Shown: positions 17,501 to 22,550 of the stretch, in pieces
Position numbering within the stretch: the stretch's first letter is position 1
Layout of the letters: each line of letters opens with the position of its first letter
NCBI GenBank assembly: GCA_045627805.1
Contig: JAZQOJ010000026.1
Location: 1 to 34,015, forward strand
Source: UBA1756 sp045627805
Lineage (GTDB): Bacteria; Bacteroidota; Bacteroidia; Bacteroidales; WCHB1-69
Reading direction: 5' to 3'
Length of the DNA stretch: 34,015 nt
Made by a program: the position numbers and the translations under genes
The notes under the pieces: generated by a model
What the model was told of the DNA's origin: nothing
Databases searched by the model: none
Seen by the model: the letters and a program-made list of their open reading frames with translations, nothing else

Positions 17501-17969
17501 TACGGTCGCTGCGGTTGATGATGGGGTTGAAGTGTCCATCGCGCTCGCAGGCGTTACCGTCGGCCAGGTTGATGGTGGGAGTATAAGCTCCGGGGAAGCT
17601 ACCCCAACCATTTCCGTCGTAGCAGTACTCGCTAACGTAAGAATCGCCCCACCAGTCGGTATGCTGGCCGACGGTGTAGCGCTCTTGGAATTTGAATTCG
17701 GTGAAATAGCGTGACAATTCGCCAGCGGGGATGGTGTCACCGTTACGGAGGACTGCCCATTCGATAGAGATACTATCGGTGGGGAGCAGACCGAGTTCGT
17801 TGAAACACCCGGTGGGCGAAAGGTAAACCGTGTCGTACTGGTTGAGTGCGATCGGTGATGGCAAATTTGCAGGATTCATCTGCAAACCTGACGGTGCTTG
17901 AGCTTTTACGCCTACGCAAAATAGCACTAAAAGCACGCTAAAAACGCAAAAAGATAAAACTTTTTTCAT
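8556..17969 (-). CDS. giant (3137-residue) T9SS-exported modular surface protein with SprB and HYR-like repeats
   Basis: Started at the ATG at 17969, the protein opens with a typical signal peptide (MKKVLSFCVFSVLLVLFCVGVKAQ); the longer frame from 18020 would bury it. The order is: a unique N-terminal domain (about 25-300), Ig/PKD-like domains (300-570), one HYR-like module (about 574-665), three SprB repeats (from about 675, 755 and 845, each with a C-x-x-x-x-x-G core and a GGxxP[YF] turn), a PKD-like domain, then 16 consecutive HYR/Ig-like modules of about 96 residues (1016-2560). After these come a fourth SprB repeat (about 2575), another PKD-like domain, a C-terminal beta-rich region and a T9SS sorting domain (VYPNPARDY, ending YMVTI and KRVVIVK). 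Each HYR-like module begins D-[TSVL]-x-x-P and contains a D-C and a D-x-C-[GD]-N. SprB-type proteins act in gliding or adhesion; here adhesion or matrix formation is inferred. Confidence 0.93.
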   Translation of the reverse strand: MKKVLSFCVFSVLLVLFCVGVKAQAPSGLQMNPANLPSPIALNQYDTVYLSPTGCFNELGLLPTDSISIEWAVLRNGDTIPAGELSRYFTEFKFQERYTVGQHTDWWGDSYVSEYCYDGNGWGSFPGAYTPTINLADGNACERDGHFNPIINRSDRMNFNTQQVGFEFDWFYVRFFTDPASGLRLVYNVKEDGDYQFVFQIWKRCNGTKWDLVTMNNDQRYYVGGHQSVRCELISSDTLHAIDTINLPDQYICVGDTLWMGNPLTPYFVTGDYTAIYHGVSSCTDALDSVVNFHLNVENPIAPILDTTNSDLIVCDGGSVTITATPQLADNCIWYNAAGDSVFTGLAYTFDVTANTSVFAVSYNTLSGCVSPDTLEVFVEVYPTTTPVVSVDTNAQCEGGIFNFELNPTTYEYFAWYHDGALVDTLNAYTFNAEAIAANAGEYYAVAADTFHHTVYDVEVGCGANSDTVAVVVYTLPTVAMTEFDGAAYAEGQTFCPSNGSHTATFAITDGTAPYTLTWTNTAATHTEVDAQTFTSTINAPKSCGTAFQDTLTAIVDAHNCAWNGKIGFEFNLNDTEAPEFTLNDTVIDAAPAYDAANPCAYVLPDVHSLIDTINDNCDTILVSSVAQTPAAGTIITDSTVVTLTVTDFCGNTTDTTVMVAVTYTPVTFVPEVTAEVKCAGECNAEITVTVADGHAPYDVTITKGADTYTQHGVGPFVFTGLCEGDWDIAVVDSNYCEAAPAVLNVNNPAILTMELTDSTDLRCFNDASGSFAFKANGGRFPFSVVITKDGADFASWTANEDIDTTMTNLDAAAYVVTITDDSNCVVTESVTLEQPDSLQTTSEIVISNVRCYGENNGSATVTVIGGTLPYSYAWTNLTTNASAGTDSIAINLTAATYRVVVTDDHGCLDSAEVTITQPDTLEVLSVMADAANSTCPRQASYEFAAATNGGGTANYNYTWTVNGTEVQANTNVADTTDAYSHVPSIISCDTTLKVVFKVVDDHGCEASDSTSFRIYDTEAPAIVGTVNDTVLYGCDSATVPAFLDNVADIESEFGLEISDNCTADADLTVSYSDVASGSCPTTVVRTYTITDQCDLSVDFSYTFTIKDTVKPTFDVPADTVLYTDSNCIYDATVAVTGNASNLADNCSTVAELEARLAYTDAVNAGTCEGETVITRTWTLEDVCGNHADTAYQTITIKDSIAPWFTTEPKNDTIYCFYDDYDLYFNDFLNYAVATDNCALDSIQNTLVDSVPGCNSASFTLNYKFTAWDKCGNSTDAFASFTVKDTLKPRFTGTALNNVIVDADTICDFDHVLDSWQQAVTYEDYCVPTSEIVMTIDTLWTPACGHTGTYKLTWTIDDGCNIAQDSASFTIRDVTGPRIYPAPLDTTVNCDGAGNLEAFMTWLNQPKATDGCVGDSIEVTFKYTYNGHDEFDFDTTAFIAGDDAHLVGWQTDGACSGFYDIIWHAVDDCGNESTTRERFRISDLEAPNFTIVPQVDTISCELYTDALRDAWAANVQAVDVCPDDTLVLGAGITRTFSFHSACSDATGRYDYEWKAMDGCGNYNTVQSSYYIIDTVAPVLVNTLGGNDVINDTLYFAQDCSVVLPANFNTRLSSLTLADYGIDHFEDCSLSDGSRLMFTVDSLLESVECRDVYRVIYTITDLCHNTASFEGKIVVLDTIAPKYVNNLDTTIYMTADCQYPSVPVFTTIMEMNATASDPQITDCNIDSTTAAVSLVPATSADTTSLACGKQVVRTYIIKDLCDNDTTITQTITILDTLAPVVSTSVTDTVYSLSTCDVNVADTNNIYAQFADVASILAAYPELDITDCSDMTVTRGASNTEEGRCPEKIITTTFTVKDACDNEAELQHTLVILDTVTPKLTVDTLVNDTIYLLDPTAGCAYTVNAQFVFDTATLGDIHAWDPAFVVTDCHVDDNSVVVFKHGDTTAFGCEFEVHYFYAVQDSCGNESAEFSITTVVLDTTRPALSALTLPDTIVYLGDPTACLAPAVAPYTKASELVAAGIDVDDCNIELTQSNVNLARVDTLPTSAMACERTVVRKYVVKDSCGNISDTITHNIILKDTTGPAVAGGFNVKEVDLVEPGCTSAAVDTFETVADVNAYLTAVGGDFTYADCNIDDDCVVELVSVDSSANRCPRVVTRTYQMYDKCNNVSSNTFTQVINIKDVKEPQISGSIDDSTIYMNDYSACDYPAVDTFNSVALLPATITVEDCNLNDTVILVDADTAYTSASRPNIITITRTYEVSDSCGHTSNFTHVIYVQDTFAPVVNTDYVDPTTGFPMVKDTVVYLGAAATCLVPDVDFITWANYTSFTGMNSINDCLLVEVITHDSTQDALSPIPACTDTIVRFYSVRDSSNNVTVFEQRIVVEDTLAPAVSGTLAELTVYTDSTCDIAASLEVLAPAYDETTILTAGVTIEDCHTWTVLAPTDVEIRDNSVCGGTANYITRSYTIRDACGNDTTIEQHINIVDTIKPWLVDAPDTVAAVSAGSCTFTVPDLGAQIGSAFVDNCSDTLKTFAQVPTAGTVISAPDTIEVTVTFTDSCDNEQTAVVYVTTPSALVMDTVYADSVRCYAKVNGEIHFAVSGGTEPYNYFLGATQISGPDTVGVAAGNYVVKAVDADGCDVSSPIEVLQPDTLVVAISLDNASICDNDTVTITTVLGAAPHTAGTPDYTYTWTFVDGSEVTELNTAEEVDAVNFEFKHDTIAGLFQYAVSVTDHRGCVATDTVAIDIHPTYLIYDTAHVCYDTDYEWVGHRTIAASEMPVQDSTYTFYDYDLTATYGCDSIHVLILRNENTPYLTVRYIGEDQSHLTENDLDTVYTTGDYAANTVGYEIFVQRNCTRCEENVHVSIDYHLYHYDEGLADYVLIGDNVTTFFTPTYRTYMDMWSLPPLNDNENGYVSVPGDYHDLSLGGFVGNGFNYFNLCWLTPTYSGYDYVHNTPFTTSGTFYPYGRANTIAFTHFETEGKYKIVASLQERSGGNAFYQPGYSPADGEIGGHQSVIGTNDTVFSSITMFFEIKEGSAPVMPAVDPMEGIVMAAPASAVPSALVYPNPARDYIEVEVNGFEGETSIQLSNAGGKVMKTHTINIPDTKSTPIVRINTSDFAQGVYMVTIRTKDAIVTKRVVIVK

Positions 17970-18068
17970 AATTAAAAAATTTATATATTTATTTTTCTTT
18001 CTCAATATATTATCTATCAATAACTTACGATTTTTAGTCTAAAATATCTTTTTCTTTTTCCAATTCTG

Positions 18069-18076
18069 CAAAAATA
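18069..18076 (-). promoter_or_regulatory. -7 promoter box of the giant surface-protein gene
   Basis: The minus strand reads TATTTTTG (TAnnTTTG), 100 bases before the ATG at 17969, with an A/T-rich stretch upstream that includes ATTG about 22 bases away as a possible weak -33. The leader would be about 90 bases and A-rich. Confidence 0.6.
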
Positions 18077-18144
18077 CAATATTTTTTTTTTCTACGAACA
18101 ATTTTATTTTTTGTTAGCATTTTTTTTATTTCACATAAAAACAA

Positions 18145-18182
18145 CACCCCCACTCATTTTTGCGTGACACGCTCAAAATGAG
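18145..18182 (-). terminator. probable terminator of the rsfS-ftsH-LUD-cdsA operon
   Basis: CTCATTTT (18153-18160) pairs with AAAATGAG (18175-18182), enclosing a second stem GCGT/ACGC with a 3-base loop (18162-18172). On the minus strand the hairpin is followed by GGGGGTGTTGTTTTT, an imperfect T tract. It lies about 150 bases beyond the cdsA stop, so read-through to here is assumed. Confidence 0.5.
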
Positions 18183-18334
18183 GGATAAACGAGATTCTTC
18201 TATGGGCTTTCAGCATTCTTATCAACAAAAAAAAGTGAAAAAATTTTATTTCCAAACAGAAATAGAAACCGTTAGACAACCCGTGCAAAACATCGGTTTA
18301 AAAGATTGAAAAACAAGTCGGAAAAGATTTCTTT

Positions 18335-19183
18335 TTAGAAGCAGAAAAGGAGGCCATATGCTAAGGCAGGCAGTGCGGCCAACAGCACGGAATCCATACG
18401 ATCGAGTGCGCCGCCGTGCCCGGGCAGGATGTTGCCCGAATCCTTCACGCCGCAATCGCGCTTAAACAAAGACTCAACCAAGTCGCCCAGGGTTCCGAAC
18501 AGAATAACCACAATGGCGAAACCCACCCAATACAAGGGATGCACAAAGAGTCTGGAAAAATATGGGATGTAGTAGAAAGCAACAGACGCACCAGCCGTCA
18601 GCACCAAGGCGCCAACGAACCCCTCGACCGACTTTTTGGGCGAGATGCGTTCGCACAAGCGATGCCGGCCAAACAAACTACCCACGCAGTAAGCAAGCGT
18701 GTCGTTCAGCCAAATCAGGATAAAGAAAGCGAGAACGAATTCAGGAGTGTCAGCCGCAGTCAAATAAAGCAAAGCAAAAGGAAACGCGATCCAGAAAAAA
18801 GGCAAGTATGTAGTTGCCACATTAACTATGGGATTCTCCTTTTTTCTGAAAATCTCGACAACAAGAGGTAATATCAAAAAGAAAACACAAGCGATGAACA
18901 AAATAGTCGAAAGTTCATACAAAATGTCCGAAAATTCACACCAATAAGCATCATCACAAAACAGAGCGAGGGGGAAAGCGATTGAAAAGGCGACCGATAC
19001 GGCAGTTTGGGGGTGGTATCCTTTCTTCTGGCACATCCGCATCAGTTCTATGGTAGAGGCGGCAGAGAAAAACAGGAGTATGGCGCAAAAAACGTACGGG
19101 AAATCCTCGAAAAAGAGGATGCTCAGGACGATGGCAGCCACATAGACGATGCCGGTAAGGGTGCGGAGGAGAAGATTTTTCAT
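18335..19183 (-). CDS. cdsA: phosphatidate cytidylyltransferase
   Basis: This 282-residue integral membrane enzyme would make CDP-diacylglycerol from phosphatidate and CTP, the entry point to phospholipid synthesis. The family signature is complete near the C-terminus (about 237-264): S238 and LFKR, then KDSG, LPGHGG and DRMD, whose acidic residues bind the metal-CTP. About seven or eight hydrophobic membrane segments can be seen (for example 10-30, 32-42, 62-76, 90-110, 127-142, 148-160, 190-206, 218-232). It is the last gene of the rsfS-ftsH-LUD-cdsA operon. The 51-base gap upstream contains two 13-base direct repeats where a ribosome-binding region would be expected. Confidence 0.95.
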   Translation of the reverse strand: MKNLLLRTLTGIVYVAAIVLSILFFEDFPYVFCAILLFFSAASTIELMRMCQKKGYHPQTAVSVAFSIAFPLALFCDDAYWCEFSDILYELSTILFIACVFFLILPLVVEIFRKKENPIVNVATTYLPFFWIAFPFALLYLTAADTPEFVLAFFILIWLNDTLAYCVGSLFGRHRLCERISPKKSVEGFVGALVLTAGASVAFYYIPYFSRLFVHPLYWVGFAIVVILFGTLGDLVESLFKRDCGVKDSGNILPGHGGALDRMDSVLLAALPALAYGLLFCF

Positions 19184-19210
19184 AAGTGAGAGGTGAAAAG
19201 TGAGAGGTGA
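19184..19210 (-). repeat. tandem 13-bp repeat directly upstream of cdsA
   Basis: AAGTGAGAGGTGA occurs perfectly at 19184-19196 and 19198-19210 (14-base period). In the mRNA this gives two pyrimidine-rich TCACCTCTCACTT blocks ending at the base before the cdsA ATG, leaving no Shine-Dalgarno. A third partial unit (GAGAG) follows. Confidence 0.85.
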
Positions 19211-19234
19211 GAGTTATACAATATATTATATATG

Positions 19235-19972
19235 TTACTTTTCGACGAGGAGGATGAGGGTGACAAACGGATGTGCGGGCGTGGCCTGATCCTTTTCAAT
19301 GCCGGAGGGGCGGAAAAGTTCGAGCATATCGGTTTTCAATTCCACCTCCTCGGGGCGGTTGTCTTCCTGAATACGCTGCGTGCTATGGCGCAACACGTCC
19401 TGCAAATCCTTCACGAGTCCGCCGTTGCTTGCCAGCACAATCAGGTTGGAGGCCAGGTTGCGGACGGAAGGATAGAGCATCAGGTCGTTATGCTGGGAGA
19501 AGGCGATGGTTCCGGTGCGGGCGACCAAATATTCAGCATAAAATATGGCGGCATCGGCATAGGACCCAGTGGGCACCGAGTTCACAAACGGGACATTGTA
19601 CTTGGTGAGCACCGTGGCCAATTTGGGAGAACCGTTCAGGACGGAATTGTAATGTCCGAGCTCGATTTCCAGATTCACATAGCTGTAGATGTCGTTCAAC
19701 TTGGCATAAGCGTAGTTCGGGTCGCGCATACGGCTGTGGTCCAATTCAAAAACCACGCACTTTCCTCCTGCGGCCTCAAACTTCTCCACAAACAATTCCA
19801 ACGGGTCGGAGATTTCATCGAAAAGGGGAATTTGCCGATTCAAAGGCGGCACATTGAACTCTCCGGGAGATGCCAGCGCATTGCGAATCTCCTCATTGAT
19901 TGCATTCTTGCAGTTGATGCTATGCGTTTTCACGGCATCCGTTACGTTGCCAGAGAATTTGTTTTCGCTCAT
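19235..19972 (-). CDS. LUD-domain (LutC/YkgG-like) protein
   Basis: From the ATG at 19972 the product has 245 residues. The frame could also open at a TTG at 19978, directly after the ftsH stop, but ATG is preferred. The C-terminal half (about 140-245) has the LUD pattern: YADAAIFYAEYLVARTGTIA, then SVRNLASNLIVLAS and a final HPFVTLILLVE strand. LUD proteins belong to lactate-utilisation complexes, but in Bacteroidota a stand-alone copy often sits between ftsH and cdsA, and its role there is not known to me. It has no visible cysteine-rich iron-sulphur motif. It follows ftsH with 6 bases between stop and start, so translation is likely coupled. Confidence 0.8.
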   Translation of the reverse strand: MSENKFSGNVTDAVKTHSINCKNAINEEIRNALASPGEFNVPPLNRQIPLFDEISDPLELFVEKFEAAGGKCVVFELDHSRMRDPNYAYAKLNDIYSYVNLEIELGHYNSVLNGSPKLATVLTKYNVPFVNSVPTGSYADAAIFYAEYLVARTGTIAFSQHNDLMLYPSVRNLASNLIVLASNGGLVKDLQDVLRHSTQRIQEDNRPEEVELKTDMLELFRPSGIEKDQATPAHPFVTLILLVEK

Positions 19973-19978
19973 ATCCAA

Positions 19979-22021
19979 CTAATTTTCAATTTGCTTTGAT
20001 GTGGGAAATTCTCTTTTCCCATAAATTTTCTCAAGGTCTTCAGCAAAAATCACTTCGCGTTCGATGAGGAGGGAAGCCAGCTGATTGAGATTTTCCTTCT
20101 GGCTTTGAAGGATTTCCTTGGCCTTGCTGTACGCGGACTCCACGATTTCGCGGACCTGCTTGTCGATTTCCTCGGCGGTTTTTTCGCTATAGGGACGATT
20201 GAAGGCGTACTCGCTTTGACCGGTGGAATCGTAATAGCTCAAATTGCCAACAGTTTTACTAAGTCCATAGTAAGCCACCATTGCGTAGGCCATTTTGGTG
20301 GCGCGCTCAAGGTCGTTGAGGGCACCTGTAGATACCTGTCCGAATGCGACATCTTCTGCGGCGCGGCCGCCCACGAGGGAACAAAGTTCGTCGAACATCT
20401 GCTCGTAAGTGGTAATCTGGCGTTCCTCAGGGAGATACCAGGCGGCGCCCAACGCTTTTCCGCGCGGTACGATGGTCACCTTCACGAGCGGAGCGGCGTG
20501 CTGCAACAGCCAACTTACCGTGGCGTGGCCCGACTCGTGGTAGGCAATCACACGCTTTTCTTCAGGACTGATGATGGATGACCTTTTCTCCAGGCCGCCG
20601 ATAATACGATCGATGGCTGCGAGAAAGTCTTCCTTATCAATCGACGACTTCGCGTGGCGCGCTGCTATCAAGGCCGCCTCGTTGCACACATTGGCGATGT
20701 CGGCGCCAGAGAAACCGGGAGTCTGCTTGGCAAAGAAGTCGAGGTCAACATTTTCCGACAATTTGAGTTTGCGCACGTGAACTTCAAAGATTCCCTTTCG
20801 TTCGTTAAGGTTGGGAAGTTCGACGTGTATTTGTCGGTCAAAACGGCCGGCGCGAAGGAGAGCGCGGTCGAGGATATCAGCGCGGTTGGTAGCGGCAAGG
20901 ATGATGACACCCGCGTTGGTGGAGAAACCGTCCATTTCCGTGAGCAACTGGTTCAGCGTGTTTTCGCGTTCATCGTTGCTTCCGCTGATGGCGTTACGTC
21001 CGCGGGCGCGGCCGATGGCATCAATTTCATCGATGAAGATGATGCACGGAGCTTTCTCCTTTGCGGTTTTGAAAAGGTCGCGAACGCGAGACGCGCCCAC
21101 ACCGACAAACATTTCCACAAAATCGGAACCGGAGAGCGAGAAGAACGGGACCTTGGCCTCACCGGCCACCGCTTTTGCGAGCAGGGTTTTACCCGTTCCT
21201 GGAGGGCCCACCAGCAAGGCGCCCTTCGGGATCTTACCACCGAGTATCGTATATTTTTTCGGATTTTTCAAGAAGTCAACAATTTCCTCTACTTCTTCCT
21301 TGGCACCTTCTAAGCCGGCAACGTCTTTAAAAGAGATATTGGAAGACGACTTTTCGTCAAAAAGCTGGGCCTTCGACTTGCCGATATTGAACATTCCATT
21401 GCCAGCACCACGCATTGCGCGAAACATCGGTACGATGAGCAAGAGGAGCAGCAAGACAGGGAAAATCCACATCAGGACATCGCCGCTTCGGTCCTTACTA
21501 TTATCCTGGCTGATAGGGAATTGATATTCTTTTCGGAGTTCTTCTTTCAAAGCGTCCTCACTGATTCGGGAAGTGGCGAGCGAATCGCGCTCGGCTACGG
21601 CTACGCGCTGCAGTTTGCGAAGCGAATCCTGGGCGAGCACCGTCACGCGACGGTCAACCGTCTTGTCCAATTCCTCCTTGAAAGAGCGAAGGTCAGACTC
21701 TTCCATATAGAAATGAGGTCCTTCCAGACTATTTTTCTCACGGAACTCCTTATAATCGTCATTACTATCAATGACATCTTTTTTCAGATAAACGAAAACG
21801 CGGTTGTGTTTATGAACATATTCCGCTTTTGCGACATCCTTGTTCAGAACGAGTTCCATCATTCGCTGGTCGTCGATTTTTTTCGCAGACTGGGACGAGG
21901 AATTGTCACCTCCGAACAGGGTTAATGCCAGCAAGCCCACTCCAATGATGAGGTAGATCCACATCACATTGAACTTAGGCCGTTTGCTCTTATTAGGTTG
22001 TTTTTGTTCGTCTTGGCTCAT
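19979..22021 (-). CDS. ftsH: ATP-dependent zinc metalloprotease FtsH
   Basis: This 680-residue membrane AAA+ protease degrades misfolded and regulatory membrane proteins. It has an N-terminal membrane segment (about 20-36), a periplasmic domain (about 40-178), a second membrane segment (183-200), then the AAA module with Walker A GPPGTGKT (272-279), Walker B IIFIDEID (327-334) and the second region of homology (377-398, ending RAGRFDRQI). The zinc motif HESGH is at 495-499 and the third ligand is probably the Asp of AAEDVAFG downstream. All key residues are present and the length is normal for Bacteroidota. It starts 9 bases after rsfS. Confidence 0.98.
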   Translation of the reverse strand: MSQDEQKQPNKSKRPKFNVMWIYLIIGVGLLALTLFGGDNSSSQSAKKIDDQRMMELVLNKDVAKAEYVHKHNRVFVYLKKDVIDSNDDYKEFREKNSLEGPHFYMEESDLRSFKEELDKTVDRRVTVLAQDSLRKLQRVAVAERDSLATSRISEDALKEELRKEYQFPISQDNSKDRSGDVLMWIFPVLLLLLLIVPMFRAMRGAGNGMFNIGKSKAQLFDEKSSSNISFKDVAGLEGAKEEVEEIVDFLKNPKKYTILGGKIPKGALLVGPPGTGKTLLAKAVAGEAKVPFFSLSGSDFVEMFVGVGASRVRDLFKTAKEKAPCIIFIDEIDAIGRARGRNAISGSNDERENTLNQLLTEMDGFSTNAGVIILAATNRADILDRALLRAGRFDRQIHVELPNLNERKGIFEVHVRKLKLSENVDLDFFAKQTPGFSGADIANVCNEAALIAARHAKSSIDKEDFLAAIDRIIGGLEKRSSIISPEEKRVIAYHESGHATVSWLLQHAAPLVKVTIVPRGKALGAAWYLPEERQITTYEQMFDELCSLVGGRAAEDVAFGQVSTGALNDLERATKMAYAMVAYYGLSKTVGNLSYYDSTGQSEYAFNRPYSEKTAEEIDKQVREIVESAYSKAKEILQSQKENLNQLASLLIEREVIFAEDLEKIYGKREFPTSKQIEN

Positions 22022-22030
22022 AAAAAGAGA

Positions 22031-22411
22031 TTAAAAATGTTTCACATCGGCATCACTCCAAAGGTCCTCCAGTTTGTAATACTGGCGGGCATCGGGTTGG
22101 AAAACGTGTACGACAATATCGAAGAAGTCGAGGAGCACCCATTCTCCATTGGCGAGGCCTTCGACGGCATCGGGTTTAACACCCGCTTCGCGCTTCAGCA
22201 CTTCCTGCACATAGTCGCAAAGGGTTTCCACGTGAGTGCGGGAAGTTCCCGTGCAGACGATGAATTTATCAAAATACACGTGTTGAATGGATTTCAAATC
22301 AATCAGGGTAACATCCTCCCCTTTTTTTTCCAGAAGAGCTTGTACAATCAGTTCACTGAGGTCGCCTTGAAACAGGTCGTTTTTCTTCGTTGCTACTTTT
22401 CTTTTTCCCAT
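22031..22411 (-). CDS. rsfS: ribosome silencing factor RsfS (iojap family)
   Basis: This 126-residue protein belongs to the RsfS/YbeB family, which binds ribosomal protein uL14 and blocks subunit joining when nutrients are scarce. Family features are DLKSIQHVYFDKFIVCTG (38-55) and the C-terminal GEWVLLDFFDIVVHVF (about 88-103), followed by YYKLEDLWSDA. It is the first gene of the operon with ftsH, LUD and cdsA, an order I recognise from other Bacteroidales. A -7 box lies 25 bases upstream of the ATG at 22411. Confidence 0.95.
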   Translation of the reverse strand: MGKRKVATKKNDLFQGDLSELIVQALLEKKGEDVTLIDLKSIQHVYFDKFIVCTGTSRTHVETLCDYVQEVLKREAGVKPDAVEGLANGEWVLLDFFDIVVHVFQPDARQYYKLEDLWSDADVKHF

Positions 22412-22435
22412 TATTTCTTTATTAAATTAGCTGGC

Positions 22436-22443
22436 AAAATTAC
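22436..22443 (-). promoter_or_regulatory. -7 promoter box of the rsfS-ftsH-LUD-cdsA operon
   Basis: The minus strand reads TAATTTTG (TAnnTTTG), 25 bases from the rsfS ATG. It lies back to back with the protease promoter at 22511 in a 139-base divergent gap. Confidence 0.65.
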
Positions 22444-22510
22444 GAAATTTATTTAAAAATAACATTAATAAAAAAGTCAATCTTTTCGTCAACATTCAAA
22501 AAAATATTCT

Positions 22511-22518
22511 TACCTTTG
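22511..22518 (+). promoter_or_regulatory. -7 promoter box of the protease-protease-wbqC operon
   Basis: TACCTTTG matches TAnnTTTG and lies 32 bases before the ATG at 22551. No good -33 box is visible; A/T-rich sequence lies upstream. Confidence 0.6.
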
Positions 22519-22550
22519 CACGCTCAAAATATCAATCAAACGAACCATTT

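Larger units (their letters stand above)
17970..18334. other. 365-bp A/T-rich intergenic region
   Basis: Between the giant gene and cdsA (both on the minus strand) I see no gene. It holds the promoter and leader of the giant gene and one clear hairpin (18153-18182). The remaining part next to cdsA (18183-18334) shows only a loose AAACCG/CGGTTT inverted repeat. Confidence 0.6.

Noticed and set aside
17970..18020. Extended N-terminus of the giant protein starting at 18020
   Set aside because: It would place 17 hydrophilic and mixed residues before a perfect signal peptide beginning MKKVLSF.
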